A DNA stretch of 48,367 nucleotides from an uncultured Porphyromonadaceae bacterium (GCA_900538705.1 UPZG01000010.1:1-48367), one strand, 5' to 3'; numbered from the stretch's first letter, positions 9,001-16,962 are shown. Notes: generated by a model not told the origin, from the sequence alone. A program made the numbers and translations.

Positions 9001-9655
9001 TACTGGATGGGATGTTCCTGAGGGTACAATTCTTACAGGAAATCTGATAGTGAATGCAGGCTTTACAGAATTTTCTGCTAGTGCAGTAACTATTGAGGCA
9101 GGTACCTTCCCCATCGGTTATACGCTTGATGGTGCAACAAGTGCTACTGTTTACAACCGTTCCGATGCGACGACTGCAGCCAAGCTGATACCAGTTAGTG
9201 AGGGACAGCATACAGTAACTATCCCCAGCGGAATCTATGTATCGAAGGTAACCATTATAGGTTGTACGCAAAACAACTCTCCGAAAGGATATATCGTAGA
9301 GTTCAATGGTGAAACATGTTCGTACCAGTTGACCGACCGTAACGCTACAACCTTTACAGAGGTAGTATTTGATGGCTTGAATATCGAAGGTGGCTTCACA
9401 TTTACAGTAGATTATGATTGCGCTGTGAAGATACTTCTTGAAGTAAATACTGGTACCGGTGCCATAAGCCCGCTTGTGTCTACGAATACTATTCGCTACA
9501 ATGGCCGTGAGGTATATGCCGATGGTACAATCATGGTGTACAATCTGCAAGGTGTTCTCGTGAAGAGTGGTGAAAAGTACCTCGATTTAAGTAATTTGGT
9601 ACGTGGTATCTATCTTGTACGTTGTGGCAATGAAGTACTCAAAGTACGTCGATAG
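6083..9655 (+). CDS. Secreted modular pectate lyase (PL1) with InlB-type repeats and T9SS-like C-terminus
   Basis: A 1190-residue protein. Order: signal peptide 1-21; fibronectin-like N-terminal domain about 24-112; PL1 parallel beta-helix about 140-490; one InlB/Listeria-Bacteroides repeat about 555-597; Gly/Ser linker 620-630; a beta-sandwich module about 634-782, perhaps carbohydrate binding; an Ig-like (BIG2) domain about 790-870; two more InlB repeats at 878-916 and 939-977; and a C-terminal domain ending MVYNLQGVLVKSG...LVRGIYLVRCG, typical of type IX sorting domains. Active-site signs are WVHH at 269-272, GSLDVKDD at 291-298 and RHPRIR at 342-347 (RxPxxR with the catalytic arginine). 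It should cleave polygalacturonate by beta-elimination at or outside the cell surface. No SusC/SusD pair lies beside it. Confidence 0.88.
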   Translation: MKNRIFTICLLLATCFSAVWAQVSVKQVVGWYESAYVTWELYQGADMYNVYVKGATDANWKQLDKELIRNYGWYGRADAVGLKPGNYLFKIEATNGGNVISGSATETKTVSVQSYDRDGFAHKDGVAVGAYNNDGTLKDNARVLYITNENVDNVQLTVLNAKTESTCTGLGEILKAYEKGLETRPLAVRIIGNINTTSGQLYGDADAMQLKGKNNTIPMQVTIEGIGDDAWLSDWGFVFVKANNVEMRNLGIALFNDDGVSIKESVKMWVHHCDIFYGKAGSASDQAKGDGSLDVKDDSQYCTFSYIHFWDSGKMSLCGMKSESGPNYISYHHNWFDHSDSRHPRIRTMTVHIYNNYYDGAAKYGVGVTSGSSAFVENNYYRNTNRPMMSSKQGTDASGDGTFSGESGGMIKAYGNVFVECGSNFSYITANSVPGSGATKVDATSFDAYQATSRNEQVPSTYETLAGGTTYNNFDTNSSLMYTYTPDVAIAVPAKVKASAGRMEGGDFTWRGFDNSVDDADYEVNSDLMSAIRSYETSLVEIAAFTQTSAAPASYTVTYYADVEGTQVFTTQTNQTKLVYPKGTPTKEGYTFVGWSAAQGQRLSSDLYVYPTFSDGKNSEGGSTGGSTGGDVVVTNKWDFTAWSSETRDAVMSSSVWTKATDGTNRYDASFSEATDLGFAETEGITFQGDVRISWDSSKGMYLQGSFTMNVPVSEGQILTFVFANTGNSNGSRNLIVEGEPIASSASTSKEEATYTVPAGKTSIAVQGSGGLNYFTITVSADASGLEKPTFAFSATTATADMAPGATNTFPTLENNSDGTVTYTSTNQHVAVVNNAGYVTLLGVGQTTIRASVTATDQYQAASAEYVLTVTNSSIPTYTVTFMVDDVVYATMTNQTAVNYPEENPVKAGYIFTGWDMPEGVILTSDLTVHATWQEAPSYTVTFMVEGDVFATMENQTVVVYPEEKPVKEGYVFTGWDVPEGTILTGNLIVNAGFTEFSASAVTIEAGTFPIGYTLDGATSATVYNRSDATTAAKLIPVSEGQHTVTIPSGIYVSKVTIIGCTQNNSPKGYIVEFNGETCSYQLTDRNATTFTEVVFDGLNIEGGFTFTVDYDCAVKILLEVNTGTGAISPLVSTNTIRYNGREVYADGTIMVYNLQGVLVKSGEKYLDLSNLVRGIYLVRCGNEVLKVRR
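8714..9013 (+). repeat. Two tandem InlB-type repeat units within the lyase gene
   Basis: 8714-8830 and 8897-9013 encode two copies of a roughly 39-residue unit starting YTVTFMV and ending FTGWD, separated by 66 bases. The units are clearly related at DNA level (for example TACAGTAACCTT and TTTACTGGATGGGAT shared). A more diverged third copy lies at about 7745-7870. Such units usually act as stalks or adhesion modules. Confidence 0.8.
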
Positions 9656-9682
9656 ATTGAAGTAAGGGATTAGATAAAAGAG

Positions 9683-9720
9683 AAGAGGGTCGCTCCATCA
9701 CGGGGCGACCCTCTTTGGTT
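9683..9720 (+). terminator. Terminator of the pectate lyase gene
   Basis: A 13- to 14-bp stem (9683-9696 with 9702-9715, one G-U pair) around a 5-base loop, followed by a short T-rich tail, 27 bases after the stop. Confidence 0.8.
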
Positions 9721-9861
9721 TACATACTGTAGTGTAGATGCTGTGTACTAATCCATTACTATTTAAAACTGCTTTTCTTAGCAGTGAAGGGCTTCGTTAG
9801 CGGCAAACATTTGCCATTTATGCCCTCAATTTTCTTATGTTGTATGACTGTGTAAATACAC

Positions 9862-9904
9862 TGCAAGGGAATATGTCATCTTCTGACACATTCCCACCCT
9901 TGCA
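9862..9904 (-). terminator. Hairpin after the minus-strand barrel gene, possible terminator
   Basis: A 12-bp stem with one mismatch (9867-9878 with 9884-9895) and an outer 5-bp extension (9862-9866 with 9900-9904) lies immediately past the stop of the gene ending at 9907. The tail on the minus strand is not a clean T run. The bases 9721-9861 hold no gene. Confidence 0.5.
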
Positions 9905-9906
9905 AG

Positions 9907-10596
9907 CTAAAAAGTCCATCCCAAACGAACGCTGGGAGTAACGCCAAATTGACAAGATGTAGTAGTCGTTGAGTTGTTATATTTTGTTATTGAGGTTACG
10001 TCTCCAACTGTAGTTACAGCTTCGGCTTTGAGTGTTTTGCCCGTCTGCATGTAGAGTCCCAGTTCGGCTCCTACGTAAAGACCTTTGTATACATAAAAAT
10101 CGAGACCCGTGAAAATTCCGGCTGTAAATGCAGCGTACGCGCGATCGCCGTTGATAGTCGTAATGTTTTTGAAGTCGACTGTTGTTATAGCGCCGGCAAT
10201 AGTAGTTTTTCCCTTGCCAGATGCAAAATGAGAAAGGAAGCCTACCTCACCGCCGGCATATAAGGAGAGACGGTTAGCTATTTTGAAGTGACGTTCGTAG
10301 CCCAAATCAATACTGAAATCACCTTTTGTCGTGTTTACATAGTCGTCTACGGTGTCATCGTCTTTGATAGTCTCTTTTGTGATACCAAATCCCAAAGAAA
10401 GCCTTACTGCATCATGGTCGGTGATGAAGTAACGTAATTTCAGTGCATCCAAACTGAATGTGTTCCCATTTTGATTGAAGGGGTTAAATGAGATTTCGGT
10501 GCCGAAATCACCCTTTTTAGCAGCGGGGGCATCTTGTGCCCATGCAGCACCTGTCATAAAGGTTGCAGTGGCAACCAGCAGAATCCATTTTTTCAT
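9907..10596 (-). CDS. Outer-membrane beta-barrel protein, unknown function
   Basis: A 229-residue protein with a signal peptide (1-20, ending WAQ). The mature part is made of alternating beta strands with Gly/aromatic turns and ends RLGWTF, a classic barrel terminus. Several strands (LDLGYERHFKIANRLSLYAGGEVGF-type and YVYKGLYVGAELGLYMQ-type patterns) resemble the small OmpW/OmpA-like barrels of Bacteroidetes. No catalytic motif is visible. It is a single gene, with a -7 element at 10675-10682 and a small hairpin (10642-10648 with 10655-10661) in its leader. It is not a close copy of the barrel at 3563. Confidence 0.7.
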   Translation of the reverse strand: MKKWILLVATATFMTGAAWAQDAPAAKKGDFGTEISFNPFNQNGNTFSLDALKLRYFITDHDAVRLSLGFGITKETIKDDDTVDDYVNTTKGDFSIDLGYERHFKIANRLSLYAGGEVGFLSHFASGKGKTTIAGAITTVDFKNITTINGDRAYAAFTAGIFTGLDFYVYKGLYVGAELGLYMQTGKTLKAEAVTTVGDVTSITKYNNSTTTTSCQFGVTPSVRLGWTF

Positions 10597-10674
10597 AACA
10601 TTTACATGAATAAGAGCGGTTAATAAATAGTATTTCGTAAGCTACAACCTTGCAGTTGTAGTTGGTTGTTTATG

Positions 10675-10682
10675 CAAAGGTA
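10675..10682 (-). promoter_or_regulatory. Probable -7 element of the barrel gene at 9907
   Basis: Minus-strand TACCTTTG, a perfect -7 match, about 79 bases before the start codon. No TTTG is seen at the right distance. The leader contains a 7-bp inverted repeat, CTACAAC/GTTGTAG. Confidence 0.45.
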
Positions 10683-10895
10683 AGTATAGCAATAGAATAA
10701 CAGCCTGTTCGTGACATAATAAATGCAAATATTCTTCAATAAAACACAATAATTATCAGACCTGTTTTGTGTTATACAGAAAATAGCCGTTGTATCATTC
10801 CTTATCAAATGCGTAAGTGATTGGTAAGTTCATAGGGTATTAGAAGTGCTTATGAGATTGAAAACAAGGTTTTTGAACGAAATAAAGGATATTTT

Positions 10896-10926
10896 TTGTG
10901 TAGAAATAAAAAATGTGTAACTTTGC
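10896..10926 (+). promoter_or_regulatory. Bacteroidetes promoter of rpsA
   Basis: TTTG (10896-10899), a 19-base spacer, then TAACTTTG (10919-10926), 65 bases before the start. The rest of the divergent gap (10597-10895) holds only the opposite-strand -7 element and AT-rich sequence. Confidence 0.8.
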
Positions 10927-10991
10927 CGCGATTTTAGGACCGCATAATGTCTAATTTATTAATCACAAAACCCTAATTATTAATTAAAAAC

Positions 10992-12791
10992 ATGAGTGAA
11001 GAAATGCAAAGCCCGGTAGAGAACTTCGACTGGGATGCCTTTGAAAAAGGCGAGGTTGCGGGCGAAAAAAGCCGTGAGGATCTGGAGGCAGCCTACAGCC
11101 AAACCCTCAATACCGTAAAGGATAAAGAGGTACAAGAGGGTACCATCATCTCCATGAATAAGCGTGAGGCGGTGGTAAACATCGGTTACAAATCGGATGG
11201 CATTATTCCTATTAGTGAGTTCCGTTACAATCCCGATTTGAAAGTCGGCGACAAAGTAGAAGTTTACGTAGAGTCGCAAGAAAACAACAAGGGACAGCTT
11301 GTACTGTCGCACAAAAAAGCACGTGCAGCACATTCGTGGGAGCGTGTTAACCAAGCATTTGCCAATGATGAGGTAATTACCGGTTACATCAAGTGCCGCA
11401 CTAAAGGTGGTATGATTGTCGATGTATTTGGTGGCACTGAGGCATTCTTGCCCGGTTCGCAAATTGATGTGAAACCTATCCGCGATTATGATATTTTGGT
11501 AGGTAAAACGATGGAATTCAAGGTCGTAAAAATCAACCAAGAGTATCGCAATGTCGTTGTATCGCACAAAGCATTGATCGAGGCAGAAATAGAACAACAG
11601 AAGAAAGAAATCATTGCCAGCTTGCAGAAGGGTTCTGTATTGGCCGGTACAGTGAAGAATATCACTTCTTATGGTGTATTCGTAGACTTAGGTGGTATAG
11701 ACGGTCTTATCCACATTACCGATTTGTCTTGGGGCCGCGTAAATCATCCCGAAGAGGTTGTTTCGCTCGACCAAAAGATAAATGTAGTTGTGCTCGACTA
11801 CGATGAGGAAAAGAAACGTATAGCACTTGGCTTGAAACAGTTGCAACCCCATCCGTGGGATGCTCTGCCTGCCGACCTGAAAGTAGGCGACAAAGTAAAA
11901 GGCAAGGTTGTCGTTATGGCCGATTATGGTGCATTTATCGAGATTCTGCCTGGTGTAGAGGGCTTGATACATGTATCGGAGATGTCGTGGTCGCAACACC
12001 TGCGTAGCGCGCAAGACTTCATGAAAGTTGGTGACGAGGTAGAAGCTGTGATTTTGACACTCGATCGTGCAGAGCGCAAGATGTCGCTTGGTATCAAACA
12101 GCTTAAGGAAGATCCTTGGCAGAATATAGAAGCCCGCTATCCTGTCGGTTCACGTCACACAGCCAAAGTACGCAACTTCACGAATTTTGGTGTGTTCGTA
12201 GAGATTGAGGAAGGTGTAGATGGTCTTATCCACATCTCTGACTTGTCTTGGACAAAGAAAATCAAACATCCGTCAGAGTTTACTCAGATTGGCGCTACGA
12301 TAGAGGTACAAGTTCTTGAGATAGATAAAGAAAATCGTCGTCTCAGCTTGGGTCACAAGCAACTTGAGGAAAATCCCTGGGATAAATTGGAAGAAATCTT
12401 CAAAGTAGACTCTATCCACAAAGGTACTATCGAAGAGATGCATGACCGTGGCGCTGTTATCGCGTTGGACGCTTATGGTGTAGAGGGCTTTGCAACGCCG
12501 AAACATCTTGTAAAACAAGACGGCTCTCAAGCTCAAGTAGGTGAGACTCTCGATTTCAAAGTAATAGAGTTTAACAAAGAAGCTAAACGTATTATCTTGT
12601 CGCACAGCCGTATCTATGAAGATGAGGCTAAGGCAGAGGCTCGTAAAGAGAATGCTGCCAAACAACGTGCTGCCAAGAAGACAAAAGCCGCTGAGGAGTC
12701 AGCTGCTCTGCCTACCGTAGAGAAGACTACGCTGGGTGATATAGATGCTCTTGCTGCTTTGAAAGAGAAGATGGAAAAAGGCGAAGAATAA
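10992..12791 (+). CDS. rpsA: 30S ribosomal protein S1
   Basis: A 599-residue protein built of six S1 (OB-fold RNA-binding) domains at about 47-108, 125-193, 214-283, 299-370, 385-457 and 472-540, followed by a charged Ala/Lys/Glu-rich tail. Domains 3 to 5 show the strongest repeats (YGVFVDLGGIDGLIHITDLSW, YGAFIEILPGVEGLIHVSEMSW and the FGVFVEIEEG... equivalent). S1 binds mRNA leaders and brings them to the 30S subunit. The acidic N-terminal segment before domain 1 is longer than in E. coli S1 and is usual in Bacteroidetes. It is monocistronic, between an ideal promoter and a strong terminator. Confidence 0.95.
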   Translation: MSEEMQSPVENFDWDAFEKGEVAGEKSREDLEAAYSQTLNTVKDKEVQEGTIISMNKREAVVNIGYKSDGIIPISEFRYNPDLKVGDKVEVYVESQENNKGQLVLSHKKARAAHSWERVNQAFANDEVITGYIKCRTKGGMIVDVFGGTEAFLPGSQIDVKPIRDYDILVGKTMEFKVVKINQEYRNVVVSHKALIEAEIEQQKKEIIASLQKGSVLAGTVKNITSYGVFVDLGGIDGLIHITDLSWGRVNHPEEVVSLDQKINVVVLDYDEEKKRIALGLKQLQPHPWDALPADLKVGDKVKGKVVVMADYGAFIEILPGVEGLIHVSEMSWSQHLRSAQDFMKVGDEVEAVILTLDRAERKMSLGIKQLKEDPWQNIEARYPVGSRHTAKVRNFTNFGVFVEIEEGVDGLIHISDLSWTKKIKHPSEFTQIGATIEVQVLEIDKENRRLSLGHKQLEENPWDKLEEIFKVDSIHKGTIEEMHDRGAVIALDAYGVEGFATPKHLVKQDGSQAQVGETLDFKVIEFNKEAKRIILSHSRIYEDEAKAEARKENAAKQRAAKKTKAAEESAALPTVEKTTLGDIDALAALKEKMEKGEE

Positions 12792-12810
12792 ATGTTTTTA
12801 TTCCTACATA

Positions 12811-12846
12811 AAAATAGGGCTGTGACATTGTCACAGCCCTATTTTT
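12811..12846 (+). terminator. Terminator of rpsA
   Basis: A long near-perfect inverted repeat (12811-12827 with 12829-12845, innermost bases forming the loop) ends in a run of T, 19 bases after the rpsA stop. Confidence 0.9.
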
Positions 12847-12991
12847 TGCCCATACAAGCGCGAGATTATACCTTGATATAGATGGTTGATGTGTGATGGG
12901 AATGAGTGTGGCATTTTCGTGTCAAGTATATAGTCATTCCGGAATATAATAAATAAAGGGGAAATCTTATGAAAGAAAAACTGTTGACTCT

Positions 12992-13022
12992 ATTGCTTTT
13001 TGGAAACTTTATTGTACCTTTG
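12992..13022 (+). promoter_or_regulatory. Promoter of tRNA-Pro
   Basis: TACCTTTG (13015-13022) is a perfect -7 element ending 16 bases before the tRNA. At 19 bases upstream lies ATTG (12992-12995), a three-of-four match to the -33 element. Confidence 0.65.
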
Positions 13023-13038
13023 TGCCGCTAAACTAATT

Positions 13039-13112
13039 CGGGGTGTAGCACAGTTGGTTAGCGCGCCACGTTCGGGACGTGGAGGTCGGAAGTTCGAGTC
13101 TTCTCACCCCGA
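13039..13112 (+). tRNA. tRNA-Pro (anticodon CGG)
   Basis: A full cloverleaf can be drawn. The acceptor stem is CGGGGTG with CACCCCG (13039-13045 and 13105-13111), with discriminator A at 13112. The D arm reads GCAC..GCGC, the anticodon stem is CCACG/CGTGG with loop TTCGGGA (anticodon CGG, reading CCG), and the T arm is GGAAG TTCGAGT CTTCT (one G-T pair). CCA is not encoded, as is common in this phylum. It is transcribed alone from its own promoter and stopped by the hairpin at 13125. Confidence 0.95.
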
Positions 13113-13124
13113 CAGATTTTAGGA

Positions 13125-13160
13125 TGTAAGTCACAGCATGTATGTGGCTTGCATTTTTTT
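13125..13160 (+). terminator. Terminator of tRNA-Pro
   Basis: An 11-bp stem with two G-U pairs (13125-13135 with 13143-13153), a 7-base loop and a run of seven T. It overlaps the upstream end of the open frame of the next gene, which argues that the protein starts further in. Confidence 0.85.
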
Positions 13161-13250
13161 GTATCGTCTCATGTGGGCAGAGCAATGTGTGAAAGCTCTG
13201 TTATAGAGCCATGTGAGAATGTAAAGAGAGTAACTGACCAGCAAAAAAGT

Positions 13251-14282
13251 ATGGAAAATAGTGTGAAAGAACATTTGGCAGGAATGAGTCTCGATGCATT
13301 GCAGGCTCTCGTACAGCAACAAGGTATGCCTCGTTTTGCAGTCAAACAATTGGCTCGTTGGCTCTATATACGGCGCGTAAAGGATATTGCAGATATGACC
13401 GATGTGTCGAAGCTGCATAGAACTGCTTTGGCCGAGAAGTATGATGTAGGATATTATGCGCCATGCGAAGCAATGCAGTCGGTCGACGGGACGGTGAAAT
13501 ATCTCTTTGCCGCGGGGACAACACATGGTGTAGAGTCGGTATATATTCCCGATAAGGAACGTGCAACGTTGTGTGTGTCGTCGCAAGTGGGTTGTAAGAT
13601 GAATTGTTATTTTTGTATGACAGGCAAGCAAGGCTTTACGCGTAATCTTACCGCACACGAGATTATCAATCAGGTAGTCTCTATTCCCGAAAGCGAAAAA
13701 CTCACAAATATTGTTTTTATGGGAATGGGTGAACCGTTGGATAATGTTGATGCCTTATTACAATCGATACGTATCCTTACCGAACCATGGGGTATGGGGT
13801 GGAGCCCCCATCGTATTACCGTGTCGACCATAGGCTATAGGCCTGGGTTGCGCCGTTTTCTTGATGAGTGTGGCTGTCATTTGGCTGTGAGCTTGCATGC
13901 ACCCTCATCCGAGCAACGCGCAGAGGTAATGCCGGTAGAGAAGTCGTTCCCGATACATGATTTGCTGGCACTTTTACGAGAGTATGATTGGACACATCAG
14001 CGTAGGCTGTCATTTGAATACATTATTTTTAAGGGCTATAACGATAGCTTGGCTCACGCCGATGCTCTTGTACGTCTGCTAAGCGGGTTACCATGTAGGG
14101 TGAACCTGATACGTTTCCATGCTATTCCTGGTGTGGAGTTGTATCCGGCCGAGGCCAGTGTGATGGAACGTTTCCGTGACCGCCTGAACAGTCGTGGCGT
14201 TACGGCAACTATACGTGCATCACGCGGTGAAGATATTTATGCGGCATGTGGAATGCTCTCTACGGCTTCAAAAATGGTCTAA
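13251..14282 (+). CDS. rlmN: Dual-specificity 23S rRNA/tRNA (adenine-C2) methyltransferase
   Basis: A 343-residue radical SAM enzyme. The cluster motif is CX3CX2C at C115, C119 and C122, and the resolving cysteine of this family lies near the end at C333 (AACGM). An HhH-like N-terminal domain precedes the barrel. RlmN methylates C2 of A2503 in 23S rRNA and A37 in some tRNAs. The frame stays open upstream to an ATG at 13149, but that start would lie inside the tRNA terminator. The ATG at 13251 gives the normal family length and an A-rich upstream region, so I use it. No promoter motif was found between the tRNA terminator and this start. Confidence 0.92.
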   Translation: MENSVKEHLAGMSLDALQALVQQQGMPRFAVKQLARWLYIRRVKDIADMTDVSKLHRTALAEKYDVGYYAPCEAMQSVDGTVKYLFAAGTTHGVESVYIPDKERATLCVSSQVGCKMNCYFCMTGKQGFTRNLTAHEIINQVVSIPESEKLTNIVFMGMGEPLDNVDALLQSIRILTEPWGMGWSPHRITVSTIGYRPGLRRFLDECGCHLAVSLHAPSSEQRAEVMPVEKSFPIHDLLALLREYDWTHQRRLSFEYIIFKGYNDSLAHADALVRLLSGLPCRVNLIRFHAIPGVELYPAEASVMERFRDRLNSRGVTATIRASRGEDIYAACGMLSTASKMV

Positions 14283-14313
14283 ATGAGTATAGATGATAAA
14301 AAGGAGAGCATTT

Positions 14314-14347
14314 TTTGAGGATATTTGTGTAAAAAGGCTTACCTTTG
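14314..14347 (+). promoter_or_regulatory. Probable promoter of pdxA
   Basis: TACCTTTG (14340-14347) is a perfect -7 element; TTTG (14314-14317) lies 22 bases upstream, slightly long. The start codon follows 58 bases later. Confidence 0.6.
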
Positions 14348-14405
14348 ACAACCCGAATGAAAACTTTCTGTATAAAAATAGTTTTCATTTCTAAAACATA
14401 TAGCA

Positions 14406-15506
14406 ATGAGTGAAAGCAAAATAATAAAAATAGGTATTACTCATGGCGATATCAATGGTATAGGCTATGAGGTAATATTGAAAACTCTTTCAGATCCGCG
14501 CATTGTCGAGTTATGCACTCCTATAGTGTATGGTTCGGCCAAAGTGGCAGCCTACCACCGGAAGGCGTTGGATATGGAGCCTGTAAATTTTAATATTGTA
14601 ACGCAAGCAGAGCTGGCTGTAGATGGACAGAATAATTTGGTAAACTGCATAGATGAAGAGATGAAGGTAGAGATAGGCTTTCCGTCGGAGCAGGCGGGGC
14701 TAGCTGCCTACATGGCTTTGGAGCGAGCAACTGCCGATTTGCGTGCCGGTTTGATAGATGTGTTGGTCACAGCTCCTATCAATAAGAATACCATACACTC
14801 TGACGATTTTGCTTTTGCCGGTCACACTGAGTACTTGGACGACCGCTTGGGCGGAGGTGGCAAGTCGTTGATGATATTGCTCACGGATAATTTGCGGGTT
14901 GCTCTTGTGACAGGGCATATTCCCGTTTCGCAGGTGTCGAGTGTGTTGTCACAAGAACTGATATTTGAAAAGATAGAGGTATTTCGTGCCTCGTTGTGTC
15001 GTGACTTCGGAATCGAGAATCCCCGCATAGCACTTTTGTCACTCAATCCTCACGCCGGAGATGGCGGATTGTTGGGTAGTGAAGAACAGACGATAATTAT
15101 ACCGGCCATAGAAGCTGCCAAGCAGAAGGGATGGCTATGTTTCGGCCCGTATGCTGCTGATGGATTTTTCGGAACTGAACATTATCGTCATTTTGATGGT
15201 GTTTTGGCAATGTATCATGACCAAGGATTGGCCCCCTTTAAGGCAATAGCCATGGATGAAGGTGTCAACTTTACGGCCGGTCTTCCATTTGTGCGTACAT
15301 CGCCTGATCATGGTACAGCCTACGATATTGCCGGTAAAGGCAAAGCATCGGAAGCTTCGTTCAGAAAAGCATTATATACGGCTATAGACATCTATCGTAA
15401 CAGGTGCCTCGATGATGAGATACATGCGTCACCTTTGCGTCGTCAGTACGTTGACCGTAGTGGCGACAAAGAAGTACTTGATCTTACGGGCGAAGATGAA
15501 GATTAG
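14406..15506 (+). CDS. pdxA: 4-hydroxythreonine-4-phosphate dehydrogenase
   Basis: A 366-residue enzyme of pyridoxal 5'-phosphate synthesis (the DXP-dependent route), oxidising 4-phosphohydroxy-L-threonine with NAD before PdxJ condenses the product. The three metal-binding histidines of E. coli PdxA (H166, H211, H266) align with H171 in VTGH, H216 in NPHAGDGG and H271 in MYHDQG. Substrate-binding GHTEYL (139-144) and RTSPDHGTAYDIAG (297-310) are intact. The C-terminus is longer and acidic. The neighbours are unrelated to vitamin B6. A small spacer without a terminator leads to the membrane-lipid pair downstream, so read-through is possible. Confidence 0.93.
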   Translation: MSESKIIKIGITHGDINGIGYEVILKTLSDPRIVELCTPIVYGSAKVAAYHRKALDMEPVNFNIVTQAELAVDGQNNLVNCIDEEMKVEIGFPSEQAGLAAYMALERATADLRAGLIDVLVTAPINKNTIHSDDFAFAGHTEYLDDRLGGGGKSLMILLTDNLRVALVTGHIPVSQVSSVLSQELIFEKIEVFRASLCRDFGIENPRIALLSLNPHAGDGGLLGSEEQTIIIPAIEAAKQKGWLCFGPYAADGFFGTEHYRHFDGVLAMYHDQGLAPFKAIAMDEGVNFTAGLPFVRTSPDHGTAYDIAGKGKASEASFRKALYTAIDIYRNRCLDDEIHASPLRRQYVDRSGDKEVLDLTGEDED

Positions 15507-15672
15507 TAGCTGCGTATGTTATAGTTTTAATGTTTCGTGTAGGACGTCCAGGTACGGAGTCCTATAATACGATGAAAAGCATATCATTAAAAGAGCAAAG
15601 GTTGCATTCTGCGACCTTATCCCAAGTAAAAGAGAAAAGACAAAACAGAAACGATAAAAACGGAAGATAGTT

Positions 15673-16383
15673 ATGGGAAAAGAAACATCTACCAGAATTC
15701 AGACTTCTATTCTCAATGCGCTTGAGAAAAAAGTCCTTGTGTGGCTTGCAGGGAAGCAGCCGCGTTGGGTGACATCTGATGTACTGACGTATATCGGTGT
15801 TTTAGGTGCCGTAATATGTGCTGTTGGTTTTGCATTGGCAAATCTCGACATCAGGTACTTATGGTTGTCGTCATTGGGCTTGGTCATCAATTGGTATGGT
15901 GATAGCCTTGATGGTACATTGGCTCGTGTGCGTAATACGCAACGTCCCGTATATGGATTTTTCATCGATCATACACTCGATGCCATTACGATAAGCATCA
16001 TGTGTATAGGTGCTGGTTTGTCGCCCATTTTCAGACTTGATGTAGCTCTGTTGGTATTGGCCGGTTATTTGGTGCTCTCCATATACACATATGTGTGTAC
16101 AATATTGAAAGGAGAGTTCAGGCTTACTTATGGTAGTTTAGGCCCTACAGAATTTCGCTTGATTGTTATTATCATCAATACGGTGGTTATGTATACGCCA
16201 TGGGTGAAAATACGTATGAGTTGCGAATGCCTGGGTACTCATGTAGAGTATGGTGTATTTGATATTGCCGGCATTGCCATAGCGGTTATACTTTTTGTAA
16301 TGCAATTTACACAATTCTTGAAAGATCGTCGTATACTATCAGAACAAGACCCGTTAAAGCCCTATAAACCACAAAATAAGTAA
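15673..16383 (+). CDS. CDP-alcohol phosphatidyltransferase family protein
   Basis: A 236-residue inner-membrane protein with about six helices. The family motif is complete: D77, D80-G81, A84-R85, G95, D99 and D103. I count nine residues between the AR and the following G, where eight is usual. These enzymes move a phospho-alcohol from a CDP carrier to an acceptor alcohol, making phosphatidyl-inositol, -glycerol, -serine or ether lipids. The acceptor cannot be told from sequence. The stop codon overlaps the start of the next gene (TAATG), so the two are co-translated. This pairing with a GtrA-like protein suggests that the product is used or moved across the membrane by its partner (inference). 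Confidence 0.82.
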   Translation: MGKETSTRIQTSILNALEKKVLVWLAGKQPRWVTSDVLTYIGVLGAVICAVGFALANLDIRYLWLSSLGLVINWYGDSLDGTLARVRNTQRPVYGFFIDHTLDAITISIMCIGAGLSPIFRLDVALLVLAGYLVLSIYTYVCTILKGEFRLTYGSLGPTEFRLIVIIINTVVMYTPWVKIRMSCECLGTHVEYGVFDIAGIAIAVILFVMQFTQFLKDRRILSEQDPLKPYKPQNK

Positions 16384-16940
16384 TGGGAAGAGTGTCGATA
16401 AGGATAGTGCGTACCTACATTGAATTTGTGCTGAGTCGTTTACTTGGTACAGGTGTCGATACGCTTGTTTTGTGGATATGCTCTGCATTTATCTTTAACG
16501 ATACTTATTTCGGACGCAATGTGGTGTCGCCCATTATCTCTTTTGAGTTTGCGGTGATGAGCAACTATCTGTGTTCGTACTTTTGGATATGGCGTGCCCG
16601 TATAGAGACTCGCGGAATGCGCACTTTCTGGTCGCGTTTTGTGATTTTCAATCTCTCTTCGGTAGCAGGATTCCTTGTAAAAATGTTGTTTTTGCAGGTG
16701 TTTGTCATTACGTTCAAGTGGAACGTAGTAGTTTGTAATCTTGCTGCGTTGCTCATATCGGGTATTCTCAACTTCCTGTTGGCAGACTCTATGGTGTTTC
16801 GTAAACGTAAATCGAAGGTCGATAAGGCTGCAGCCGGAGTCTTTACTATCCCCGATGAGCCAGTAGATTTGCAAGATCCATTTTTTACAGCGATAGATCC
16901 TAAGCGGCAAGACCCTTCGACAGGAAGTAACGAAGCATAG
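16383..16940 (+). CDS. GtrA-like membrane protein
   Basis: A 185-residue protein with four membrane helices in the GtrA/DPMS pattern; the segment with SNYLCSYFWIWR after helix 2 and the closing ILNFLLADSMVFR are typical. GtrA proteins are thought to flip polyprenyl-linked sugars or similar lipid carriers, and many sit beside glycosyl- or phospho-transferases. The N-terminal residues before helix 1 and about 35 C-terminal polar residues are cytoplasmic. It overlaps the CDP-alcohol transferase by one base and is followed by a strong terminator, so the two form the end of one transcription unit. Confidence 0.8.
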   Translation: MGRVSIRIVRTYIEFVLSRLLGTGVDTLVLWICSAFIFNDTYFGRNVVSPIISFEFAVMSNYLCSYFWIWRARIETRGMRTFWSRFVIFNLSSVAGFLVKMLFLQVFVITFKWNVVVCNLAALLISGILNFLLADSMVFRKRKSKVDKAAAGVFTIPDEPVDLQDPFFTAIDPKRQDPSTGSNEA

Positions 16941-16962
16941 TATTTTGTTCACAACTTATTAC

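Noticed and set aside
12969..13031. A 20-codon frame (MKEKLLTLLLFGNFIVPLCR) with an upstream AAAGGGGAAA, looking like a short signal peptide
   Set aside because: It overlaps the promoter elements of tRNA-Pro and stops just before the tRNA. It is more likely chance, or the remains of a lost gene start.
13149..13250. Upstream extension of the rlmN frame to an earlier ATG
   Set aside because: The extension begins inside the tRNA terminator hairpin and exceeds the family length; the start at 13251 fits better.
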